A stretch of DNA of 64,000 nt from Epiperipatus broadwayi. Its lineage: Eukaryota; Onychophora; Udeonychophora; Euonychophora; Peripatidae. The DNA is taken from contig JAQFVV010006273.1 in NCBI GenBank assembly GCA_028023455.1, positions 1,240,001 through 1,304,000 on the forward strand, given 5' to 3'. The position numbers were made by a program, and so were the translations under genes. Position 1 is the first letter of the stretch; each line of letters begins with the position of its first letter. A model generated the notes under the pieces. That model saw nothing but the letters and a program-made list of their open reading frames with translations, had not been told where the DNA came from and did not search any database. This document shows positions 51,262 to 61,199 of this stretch, in pieces.

Positions 51262-51374
51262 GCCTGCAAAACAAGCTCTTAACAAGCTTTGAGAATATCC
51301 TCAACCCCACAACCCAGACAGGTTTCTGGGGTTGAGGATATTCTCAAAGCTTGTTAAGAGCTTGTTTTGCAGGC
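51262..51374. repeat. Perfect 48-bp inverted repeat (hairpin)
   Basis: Arms 51262-51309 and 51327-51374 are exact reverse complements, separated by 17 nt. Arms begin GCCTGCAAAACAAGCTC and are less AT-rich than the flanks, which are themselves inverted TATATA runs. A transcript of the exportin-2 intron, or its antisense, would form a long perfect hairpin. Confidence 0.9.
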
Positions 51375-51914
51375 TATATATATAACATTTGTAAATATGA
51401 GCTTTATTAAAATTAGGTCACGTGACATCTAACTTGATTTTTTATCATTCTATAAATACCTGTGTATATTATCTATTGTAAAGAAAAGAAGACCAATACT
51501 TTGAAATTTCAAGAAATACCTGATATGATTATGCTGTATATGAAATTCAATTAATTTGACAATACAGTGAATCCCCAATACAAGTTGTTATGACTTATAA
51601 TGAAAAAACGTTGAACATTAATTCACATGAACTAATATATTATGTGCTTTAGATATATTCCACATTAACTAAAAAATTTGAATTTATATAGAAATGCATA
51701 TACCTATAAATATGAAATATTTTATTGTATCATAAATCGTAGTATAATTTACAGTAATTGCTAAAATATAATTGATTAATTATAAATTATGAATGCTATT
51801 ACAACAACTATTCAGGGAAGTATGATAGGAGCACCTTTTTTCTTAATCTGAACTACAAAAGAAAATTATCAAACTGTGGCCACATGATTCAGTTTTTTTT
51901 TTTTCAAGTGTCAT

Positions 51915-51995
51915 AGCATCGGCCGGGAAGCGAATCCGCTAACCCGGGACAACTGCTTGTAAGGCAGTTGTGCTGACCTCTCGACCACCAATGCT
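51915..51995 (-). tRNA. tRNA-like sequence, Val(TAC)-type anticodon, probably not functional
   Basis: On the minus strand the ends pair as an acceptor stem (GCATTGG with CCGATGC). The anticodon arm is ACTGC CTTACAA GCAGT, giving anticodon TAC. The T arm has CCGGG/CCCGG with TTCGCTT as loop, but 8 extra bases (TTAGCGGA) sit before the loop. The D arm is weak. The extra bases disrupt the B box, so this is more likely a tRNA pseudogene or a SINE head than a working gene. Confidence 0.5.
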
Positions 51996-52374
51996 TGACG
52001 ATTCAGTTTTATTTTTATTTAAAAAAACAAAAGCAAACTTGAAAAACTACTTTTTTTAAAATACATTTCATTTGATTTTATTTTGCTGTTAACACAAATG
52101 TTATTAAAAAGCTAATATAAATGCTAAGGCAAAATAAAATTTAAAAAAATAACTTTAATAGCTAAAGTTTTATTTATTTATTTTTTTGATTGTATAAAAT
52201 AAATATTTAATATTATGAATAAGAGCAATTAAGTGACTGCTACTAACTCATTATTTAATTGAAATACAGGCAAAATAATCTCTTTAAAAAATAACCAACT
52301 GCAGGACACTTCTCCAATAGCCTATCAAAAAGGAACAATGAAGAAGGAAGTACTTATCTTTTTTCTAATTACCC

Positions 52375-52480
52375 AATGGTGAAGATTCAACGATTTGAAA
52401 TGAATTTCACTTGGACAGATTCAAACTCCAGGTTAGAGGCATAGCAGATGGATGCACTATCTCCACTCCATGAGAACTTC
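52375..52480 (-). repeat. tRNA-derived SINE-like fragment
   Basis: The minus strand reads GGAGTGGAGATAGTGCATCC and then, about 25 nt on, CTGGAGTTTGAATCTG, resembling A and B boxes of a tRNA-derived promoter. No poly-A tail or second copy was identified. Confidence 0.35.
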
Positions 52481-53290
52481 CTAATTAGGATATAATATAA
52501 TAACCAAATTCTGATTATGATCCATAACAGTACAAAACTCATTATGCCAAGCTCTAACATCCTTAATTACAAATCAGAATAAGCTTAAGAATCTTATTTA
52601 TATTAAGCAGATTTTACTTTGTTTATTTTCAAATGTGAAACACATGCCTTTTACACAAAAAGCATGTAGACAAATATATTGTAGTCAGATAGAAACTTAA
52701 ATAATTCCATTTAATATATTGTACCAATGGACTAAAACTGGGATGATAAACACAGCAACACCTATGATCATATCACATGCTAGGCAGTCATTTCATACTG
52801 GACAAGTAATTGCTAAACTAAAGAATCAATGCTACAAATTCTCACCATTAACATTTTTTTTCTCCAGCACAATATCAGACAGTATTTAGATCATTACCAC
52901 AAACTATTATCATTGATTTATGTAGCTTGATTATTTAAAGTATCATATAAAGTAATAAATTGGTTATATTTCCCTAGAAATAATCATTCTTACTCTATCT
53001 TCTGTACTGACCATAAAAGTAATGACTAGCAAAAATTTACTCCATTTCACCATCTTCGGGATTGGGAGATTGATTTGTCTGCTCCATCACTTCTTAAATA
53101 ATTGTTTTATTATAATAAATTAACTGTGGTCTAGCACAACTTGAAACTTTTTTCTGTGTATTAAATGGTCCACAATCAGATATATAAGTACATTATAAGC
53201 TGTTCAATCAAATTGAGAATTGAATAAAAAATGGATACTACTATTCTTTAATTTTAAAATACTAATTTAAAGATAATTGTAATCAAAATA

Positions 53291-54019
53291 CACCTAAACC
53301 TCACTTAGCGATTGGCTACTTAGCAATATTTCACAATAGCGATCATCATCAATTTGTACCCACTACTTCGATTTACAATCGATTATTCACTATAACAATC
53401 GGGAAAATTTTTTTTCTAAAATTTAGAACGTATAAACTTAAAGTATATATAATTAATGAATCTATAATACTATATACTGTACATATAAGTGTTGAATGAT
53501 TTTAGAAAAATTAAACTTTATTTAAATATAATGTATAGTACTTGGATTATTTAAATAAAGTTTAATTTTTCTAAAGACATTCAACACTTATATTAAATGA
53601 TGAAATAGTTCAATATATAAATATGGTACAGTACAACTAAAATATCATCATCACAAACTTTCAGGAAAATTAATTACTGTATATTATTTTTAGAATATCT
53701 GGTAATAATTACGTAAAAATAGTTATTGATTTTGTAACTTTGTTAAAAACGTTGTTTATACCCAAGTGGTTTCAAATCAAAAGAAAAACAACATTTTAAA
53801 ACGAATGTTGAATTAGAAAAAAGTTTAAAAAGAAAAACAGATTGCATTTAAAATAAGTGTTAATGAATTTTTTTAAGTTAGTGTAATTTTTTAGCTTTAG
53901 GAACCGACCAATTTTTTCCCCATAAACCCCCATTATAAATACGTATTCTGCATATGATATTCTTGCTTAACGATGAGTTTTGGACAACCAATTGCCATCG
54001 CTAAGGAGGGGTAAAGGTG
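53291..54019. mobile_element. Tigger-like element T3, copy a
   Basis: It is flanked by TA (53289-53290 and 54020-54021). TIRs are CACCTAAACCTCACTTAGCG on the left and, reverse-complemented, CACCTTTACCCCTCCTTAGC on the right, with subterminal AGCGAT/AACGAT motifs. At 729 bp there is no room for a transposase. A Penelope-arm-like segment (53490-53690) lies inside it. Copy b is at 40795-43715. Confidence 0.75.
53490..53690. repeat. Penelope-like arm fragment within T3a
   Basis: AATTTTTCTAAAGACATTCA and the following TTATATTAAATGATG..ATAGT.CAATATATAAATA match the outer arm of the element at 57812-59310. The segment is also locally palindromic (53493-53530 against 53551-53590), as expected for joined inverted ends. 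Confidence 0.65.
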
Positions 54020-54021
54020 TA

Positions 54022-56828
54022 AATACAAATTATGCTTTATTATATAACAAATATATTAAATTGTCCTAAGATGGTAATTATATTTACAATTATCCCAACA
54101 TATTGTGCCTATTTGGATAATTTCTGGCTGAGTTAAATATTTTATTCCCCATTTCCCTTAATCTCTTCCAAGACATATGCACATACTGCATAAATACATT
54201 TGTAAATTATAAAATAATTATAAATAAATTATATATATCAATATAAATAAAAATATATAAGATAAAAATAAATAAATAAATAAACTTGTAAAAAATTTTC
54301 AAAAGAAAAAAAAATTATAAAAAGTTTATAAATTAATTAATTTATTACTAATTACATGGCAACTTCAAAATACTTGAAGTAATTGAAGTTAAGCTCTTTC
54401 CAAATTTTCAGTAATTTCATCTTTGATTAGTTTTATTTTATTGCATTTTTATTTATACACAAAGCCTAACAATGTTCAAAATAACAATTTTCTCAGGAGG
54501 TTAATCATTCTGGTTAGAAAATCTTCCAAATGTTGAGTTTTCCATTTATTTTTCAATACTAGTAACTTTGAAATTTGTTTCTTTAAAGCAACATTTTATT
54601 CACTACATCATTTTTATATTTAATCTATAGACTGATTTTCATTTTTCCCCATAGTTCTTTAGTTACTAAACAGGCTATTGATTCAAAGACACAATTTATT
54701 ACATATGACAGACAGTAGACAAATGTAAGACAACTTTATAGTTGTACATCTTTTTTTCCCAGCAACTATATTTCCCAACAGAAATGACAATTTAATTAAG
54801 ATAATAATTAGCTAACTATCTTAAGCATTTGAAATTAGTGATTAATAACTTTCTCATGATTTTAATTGAAAATAATGTAAACCAAAACTAACTTCTTTTT
54901 CTTGAAGAATTGATATCGTATAATGACTGAATTTCTCCTTCAGCTGATATAATTGCAACTGCAAAAAGGACCAACTACTAAAAAAACAATTTACTGGTAA
55001 TGATCTCCCATACAACAGTCTTGCTAATGACTCAATTAATAAATTGATTATAAAAGAAAGTAATTTAATTGAAATTACATTTTCTTTTAAAATTTAAGTT
55101 TAAATCTTAAAATGTAAAAGTATCTTTATGTAATAATTAATGAAAAATAAATTACCCACTTAAAAAAAAAAATCATTTTATAATATCTATTTTGAATTTA
55201 TAGATTAATCACAATAATGCTTAATTGCATGCACCACTATCAGAAATAGATTATAAACAATTTCACGGCAGATAATTTTTAGTTCATTAAAAAAAAGTAT
55301 AATAGTTTTTTCTTTCTTCATAATTCAATAAATTTTAACCAATAATGCTTTACAATATTTTAATTATCTTTATTTAATTTTAATCATAAAAGGAAAATTG
55401 AGTTTAAAATCTTAAAAATGTTCAAATAACTAAAAAATTTAGGGGAAAAAAAAGTAATTCCAAGATAGTGTAAATGTTCCCCCTACCCCCCACCCATATA
55501 TCTCCATGTATTTCCCTCAAAACACTGCTTATATGCTATAGCTTTAAATTTTATAATAACTATGCTTAACGACTTATTATACAAAATTAACAAAAACTCC
55601 TATATGCTCCCACACAGCCCATATTTTATTTTGTTCTATTTAATAACGTGATTTTTTTTATTTATTTATATATTTCAATTTCCATAGCTTTTTTTCCTTG
55701 GTTAAATTGTATAAATCTTATTAACCTTCCTCTGATTAGCAGTCCAAGCAACACTACCATTATAATATAAAATCTATCAAGTGAATTAAATAAGCATATA
55801 ACATAAACAGTTATGTAATGAACACATTTCAGAGAAATATATTATGAATGAATATAAACGCCATCTATTAGCTCATTATTTAACTAATATATAAGAAGCT
55901 ACATAATAACCAAATTCTGAATTATAATACAATTATATAACATTTTATGACTTATTAGAATAAGAATAATAGAAGATATAGGTTTGTAATGCATTAATTA
56001 TGTAACTAGTTATTATAGTATCCAAAACCTAGTCTAATTGCTGATATTACCATTTATATCTAATATTTGATTAACTTTCCAGAAACAAAAATAGAAGATA
56101 TTAAACCTACAGATTTATTTTCTCTAGTTATGTTTTGATATATATAAATTTTTATATACATTATGTGATTAAAAATTTAAATGCAGATATATTTAATATA
56201 TCATGTTTTCCATTCCTATTCATCAATAATAACTGTATTAAAAATTTGCAAGTAAAGAAATATTTTGTCTAGCTGAATATAAAATTTGGGTTTTTAATTC
56301 CAATTCATGTTTTAGCTCTACAGAATAATAAAGAATTATTGAATTTATTTATTTATATATATCAAATGTTTTTTCTCTCTCTCTTAAATTTAAAGGTTGA
56401 TAAACATTCCTATGAATAAACATTATTATTATATATATGGATTATATTATTTCATTATAAAGTTTATGTAACAGTAAGTATATCTTTTAATATTATGTAA
56501 TATTGTATTATTAATTAAAATATGCTTTTATTTAGTTTTTGAGGATCAAAGGCACACTGCAGTAGCTTTATATTTAATCTAATATGCAGCAGTAAATAAC
56601 TCTTTAATGAAATATAACATGATTTTCAACACACACACACAAATAATTATGGTGATAAGTCATATGTAATAGTTAATACAATAAATAAAAATAATATGAC
56701 TATTTTCCAATTACAAGTTATTTATTCTTTCTTCTTTACAAAAAAAATAATAAACATGAAAAGAAAAGCAGTACAAATTTCATTTTTTCAAAATATTTCA
56801 ATACATATATGTGCTTGTTTTTTTTTAC
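54022..56828. other. Exportin-2 intron, AT-rich
   Basis: No gene or transposon was recognised. A C-rich tract at 55478-55495 (CCCCCTACCCCCCACCC) stands out. Confidence 0.5.
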
Positions 56829-56829
56829 C

Positions 56830-56930
56830 ATTAAACATCATATGATCACCATCTCTTATACTAGCACATAATTGTTATTAAACAAGGCAAAACTCTCCAT
56901 ACAGTAGTGCCACTACTGATTAAGACTATA
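56830..56930. repeat. Fragment of the 1135-1500 repeat family
   Basis: Shares AAACATCA.ATGATCAC.AT, CTCATAA/CACATAA..TTGTTATTAAA and AAAACTCTCCATACAGTAG with 1135-1215, in the same orientation, truncated at its right side. Confidence 0.6.
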
Positions 56931-57185
56931 AACTGACTATTGGACAAAAGTTTTGTATACCATATTTCAATGTGAGTATTTATATAAATTCACATAAATT
57001 GTTACATATATAGTGTTCGTGACTTTTCTTTAGTTGATCCATAGACATTGTAAATTTGGAAAGCAATGAAATAGAGGAAAATGTAAAATGTTATCATTTC
57101 TTGATATTATTGAAAATAAAAATTATGAGATGTTTAAATTTAATAAACTATTTTATTTCTATAATTCCTATAGGAACTTACTTAC

Positions 57186-57271
57186 CCTTGATATATTTTG
57201 TTGTTTTTGAGCTATGAAGTCTTTGAAATAAAAGAAAAAAAACTTGCTTCAAATACTGATCCATGGCATTT
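57186..57271 (-). CDS. CSE1L: Exportin-2 internal exon (first in window)
   Basis: 86 nt. The acceptor TTTTTTAG precedes 57271 and the donor GTAAG begins at 57185. After one carried base the frame reads NAMDQYLKQVFFLLFQR then LHSSKTTKYIK, matching the conserved QY..Q.F.LLFQRL..SKTTKF.K segment of exportin-2 near the start of the C-terminal HEAT repeats. It ends one base into a Gly codon completed by the next exon. The upstream exon was not located. The adjacent downstream intron is about 9.2 kb. Confidence 0.9.
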
Positions 57272-58021
57272 CTAAAAAATAAGATGTAATACAAAAAAAA
57301 TCTCAGGAGAGATTCCATTTAAAGTGAAAACTTAATCAACATAATAATAGTAATAAGATTTATTTGTGAGAAATAAGGAATTGTATTTATTCTTTATATT
57401 ACACATCTTGATTTAACAATAATTCATTACATTACTTATATTTCCTTTACACTATATTTCCTTATCTGCAAATAGGAATATGGATAGTGAATCACAATGG
57501 GTATTTTTATGAACTCTAACTACTTATATGTATAAAAAATTATTTGAGGAATTTACTTTGCATGTACTGAAAATATTGTAGTAATAATAATGCAGTTGTT
57601 TTAGAAAATAAACATCTTGACTAGGTTTTGGCAGATTGATGATACCAATGAATATTAAAATAAGCAGAGCATTCATATAGCTTTAATTCTATCAGCACAA
57701 CTGCTATATTTTATTCAGTAATATTACGATTCATTTTTATTTTTGGTGTCTGATACAGAAAATATATTGCTAAAATGTAAAAAATTAAAATTACTAAAGA
57801 AATATTTAAATATATATAGATCTGGTATTTATATATTGGACTATTTCCATAATTTAATATAAGTATTGAATGTCTTTAGAAAAATTTAACTTTATTTAAA
57901 TATTCGAAATACAATAAACTGTTTGTAATAGCACACTGATTAATAAATGCACAATGTTTTGAGGAGTATTATTTTTGACTCTTCTTTAGGTATTGCTAGC
58001 CTGAGCAATGACAGTAATAGC

Positions 58022-58104
58022 ATAGGAATCAAGCCTGGACTCTCAGATTCTTGAATATTAAATTTTAAGATAAATGCTCTAACCAATTGAGCCATTCTCC
58101 CAAA
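58022..58104 (-). repeat. tRNA-like head in the left arm
   Basis: Minus strand: GAATGGCTCAATTGGTTAGA is a very good A-box region, and GTCCAGGCTTGATTCCTATG is a decayed B box. The anticodon-arm equivalent is AT-rich and unstructured. The inverted copy lies at 59028-59105. A conceptual protein here (GRMAQLVRAF...) is only translation of the tRNA-like DNA. Confidence 0.7.
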
Positions 58105-58189
58105 GGGAACACAGTCAGTACAGTTTTTTGGAACCACATCAAAACACATGTCATTCAATTAAATTCACAATAGAATCAGAACAAGAACA

Positions 58190-58930
58190 AAATTCTTAGA
58201 CGTTCTTGTGACAAGATTCCTCATGGCACAGTTTACTGCAAACTCATACATACAGGAAACTATTTAGCATATACATCCAATCACACTAGAAATACAAAAC
58301 ATGGAGTTATACTATCATTATGGAACAGAGCAAAAGAAGTTTGTTCAGAAACCAGTGATTTGAAAAAAGAAAAGAGCTATATAGAACAAATTCTTATGAA
58401 AAATGGTTATTCATCAGCTGTTATTAAAGAAAATCTTCTTAAATAGACAACAAAAAGAACCATCAAAAGAAAAAAAACAATTATTGATTATGGTAGTATG
58501 TCCATACAAACCAAAAATAGGAGATAAATTTAAAAAAATCTGCAATCAGTATAACATCAGAGCAGCTTTCCAAAGCCATACAACACTATGAGGAATTTTA
58601 ATATCTACAAAGCGTAAACTTGAAATGCCAAAAAGCAAAAACTGCATTTACGAAATACCATATGAATGTGGAAGAATGTATATTGGTGAGACCAATCATC
58701 CCATTGAAAACTGATCACAAGAACACAAACTGATGATTAGAAGAGAGAAAACAGATGTGTCTAAGGTAGCAGACTATGCATGTACCAAAGAATATATGTT
58801 CAATTCGGAAAATGCAAAAATATTGGATAGAGAAGAAAAGGTACAAAGAAAAAAATTTAAAGAAGGTGCTTACATGACAATGTTGGACAATCCCATAAGT
58901 CAACTTAGTTTGACTATACATAATGTATGA
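58190..58930 (+). pseudogene. Penelope reverse transcriptase C-terminus and GIY-YIG relic
   Basis: The first frame (58205-58445) reads KIPHGTVYCKLIHTGNYLAY then SNHTRNTKHGVILSLWNRA, KEVCSE and MKNGYSSAVIKENL. This is the stretch that follows the reverse transcriptase core in Penelope-like elements (YRKPTHT..YL...S.HP...K.G......RA..IC). After frameshifts, 58637-58930 reads IYEIPYECGRMYIGET, then a basic stretch and ENAKILDREEKVQRKKFKEG, matching a GIY-YIG endonuclease: YxxPxxCG..YIGxT and the later E/LDRE..Y..R..KEA block. The enzyme nicks DNA for target-primed insertion. Stops and frameshifts show it is dead. Confidence 0.85.
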
Positions 58931-59379
58931 AAACCATTAATAAACTTTGCTCTTAGAAAAAAGTGGAGAAATCAGGCGGAACTCATAGATAAGTATATGA
59001 AATTTCTATTGACAGTTGTCTTCGACAGGATGGCTGTTAGTTAGAGGGTTACCTTAAAATTCGATATTCCCAGAATCTAAGAGTCCAGATCGATTCCCAT
59101 GCTATACTGTCATAGGTTAGGCCAACAACACTAGAAGAAGAGAATACCTCTTGAAACACTGTGCATATACTAATCTTTGTGCTATTACTAACAGTTGAAT
59201 GTATTTGAAATATTTAAACAAAGTTGAATTTTTCTAAAGACATTCAATACTTATATTAGATGATGGAAATAGTCCAATATATAAATACAATTAAAATACC
59301 AACATCACAAACTTTTAAGAAACATTATATAGATCTTATAGTAAATATTATTATCTATAAAATGCCACTTTCAAAATCA

Positions 59380-60870
59380 ATAATAAGAAGAAAGATCGAT
59401 GAAGAGGGAAAAAATTTTAGGAAAGACAAAAATTGAATTACTTCAGCACATTAGTAAAAAATAAATTGTGTTTATTATATGCAATGAAATAATTAGTGCC
59501 ATATTATGATATAAAACGTAAAAAACCCAATACTCATGCTTCAGAAGTTGATTAAGAAAAGAAAAATTAAAAACATCGAAGAACTCATTTCAAAAGTACC
59601 AGCAAGTGTTTATCAAATTTATGTAAAACATTAGCTAGTTATGAAATTAGCTATTTATTTAGCCAAAACATTCAAAACTATTACAGAAAGCTTATTAATA
59701 AAAGAATATATGACAAAAGTAGCCAAATTTCTTTGATTCAAAAAAATGCAACTGCTCCACAATATATCTTTATTAAGAAATACCATGTCAGATAATAAAT
59801 CAAATAGCATATAAACTAAATGATTACCTGCGAAAAATATTTGCAACAGTCCAGTTTTCCCAATTGTGATTTATGAAAGGACAAATGTGTAAGATAATAT
59901 ATAAGTTGCAATACTCTTTCAAGATTGCAATGAAAATGTGAAAATAAAGGCTGAGGTTCTGGAAATTATCTCCATCCATAAAAATATCACTGGTAAAGAC
60001 ATTTTTAATGTGGCTCCGAGGATTTAGGAAAAATTCAAATATCCTTCAGGCAAGTTTGCTGTTTTTACAAATGATACCAAAGCTACAACAGGCAAAGATA
60101 AATGATTAGTAATCAAAACTGGCAGCAAAGTTGAATGCCATCTACTAGGCCAATGATGGCTAACCTATGATATACGTGTCATGGCGCCAAGTTCTTTGTT
60201 TTGATATTCAAATGAAAATGAATGTTTTAGAATGTTTTTTCGTATTTTTTTTACATATTATAAATTATTTTGATAAATATGCTGAAAATATAATTATTTT
60301 AGAAAAATAGTTAAGATTTTAGGAAAAACTCTTTACTTTTACGCAATCATAAATTGATAAAAATATCAGCAGCAGTGTACTCAGTATTTTGTAATAGGTT
60401 ACGAAGTAGGTTAGGTAAAGAATTATTTATTTTTGGTTTATTAAATATAGTACATATATTAAAATTATAACTTTTTGTTATTAGAGCTACAAATATCACA
60501 AAATTATGGATTTTTCTTAAAGTGACACACCACCCAAGTTATGCTCAGTTTTTTGATGAATTTTGACAAACCGAGTTCAAAAGGTTGGCCATCACTGAAC
60601 TAGGCTAAAATAAAACAGAAGTCATTCCACTGCATTATTTATCAACAAATGCTAAGTTCCAAATATTAAAAATAAATAAGATAATTGAAACTGTGACTAA
60701 AATTATAAATTTTATTCAATCTGGGAGACATAATCACTGCCATTTGCAGCATTATTTAAAGATTTAGTCTGTATTTGAAGAATTTATTGTACAGAAGTTT
60801 TCTGGTCATTCTACTACAAAATCTTGAGAAGAGTATTGTTTCTTAAAATCAAACTTCAAGACATATCAAT
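59380..60870 (+). pseudogene. hAT-like transposase relic (SCAND3/ZBED5-like)
   Basis: Broken plus-strand frames give, in order: TLASYEISYLFSQ (about 59627), AKTFKTITESLLIKEYMTKV, a match to the ISLLRNTMSDNK block (usually PLSNDTVxxRI), then EVLEIISIHKNITGKDIFN (about 59960) and FAVFTNDTKATTGKDK (usually CTDGAPAMTGK). After the MITE insertion come IIETVTKIINFIQSGRHNH and a segment equivalent to the HTEVRWLSRG region. This is the order seen in hAT-derived transposases related to SCAND3 and ZBED5. The C-terminal dimerisation domain was not identified. Many stops: a fossil. Confidence 0.7.
60151..60597. mobile_element. hAT-type MITE, 447 bp
   Basis: TIRs: left CAATGATGGCTAACCTATGA; right, reverse-complemented, CAGTGATGGCCAACCTTTTG. 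It is flanked by an 8-bp target duplication (TACTAGGC at 60143-60150, AACTAGGC at 60598-60605, one mismatch). This terminal type (CAGTGATGGC.AACCTTTT) and 8-bp duplication are standard for hAT elements. It interrupts the hAT transposase relic; joining the flanks restores the continuity of that relic. No coding capacity. Confidence 0.9.
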
Positions 60871-61199
60871 TTTGAAGAATCTAGCTAATATATAAGATTT
60901 GAAATTTTTAGTTGTCATTTCCGACTGCCTGATCAGTATCAATATTAAGTTACAAAGAAAATATAAATTAATAATGAATATATATGATACAGTGTCAAGT
61001 TTTACACAAAAATGGTCTTATGCATTGCATTACCACTATGTGCTCTTGGGTGCCTAAACACTGGCTGCTCAAATTGTGTTGCCTTTTAATTAACTGTTTA
61101 AGTTGCTTATTCCTTCACTGCTTAAATTGTATAATTTATGTGTCTGAATATTATGGTATCAATGTGAGAATCTAAACTCTCCCAAATCTGTTGCTATAA

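Larger units (their letters stand above)
39651..57271 (-). other. CSE1L: Exportin-2 gene, 3' part (five coding exons)
   Basis: Exons 57271-57186, 47981-47900, 46062-45916, 40053-39822 and 39740-39651 join with matching phases (1, 2, 2 and 0 nt carried across the successive junctions) to give about 211 C-terminal residues of exportin-2. This HEAT-repeat receptor returns importin-alpha from the nucleus to the cytoplasm with RanGTP. Introns are about 9.2 kb, 1.8 kb, 5.9 kb and 81 bp. The large ones hold transposon copies and foldback repeats. The exon before 57271, which must end with 2 nt of a split codon, was not found in the window. All splice sites are GT/AG and the frame is intact, so the gene looks functional. 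Confidence 0.93.
57812..59310 (+). mobile_element. Penelope-like retroelement with inverted tRNA-like arms
   Basis: The two arms (about 57812-58140 and 59010-59310) are reverse complements of about 270 bp or more. From the inside outward each has a tRNA-like head with A-box and B-box matches, a GAAGAAGAG, loop, CTC, GAAAC motif, ATTGTGCAT or ACTGTGCAT, and an outer AATTTTTCTAAAGACATTCA. Between them lies a decayed Penelope-type C-terminal reverse transcriptase and GIY-YIG region (58190-58930). The inverted arrangement fits the complex terminal repeats known for Penelope-like elements. The copy is short, with most of the reverse transcriptase missing. Confidence 0.75.

Noticed and set aside
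57940-58158. Open frame with MAQLVRAF-like peptide as a small gene
   Set aside because: The peptide is conceptual translation of a tRNA-like sequence in the Penelope arm; the same sequence recurs inverted at 59028-59105.
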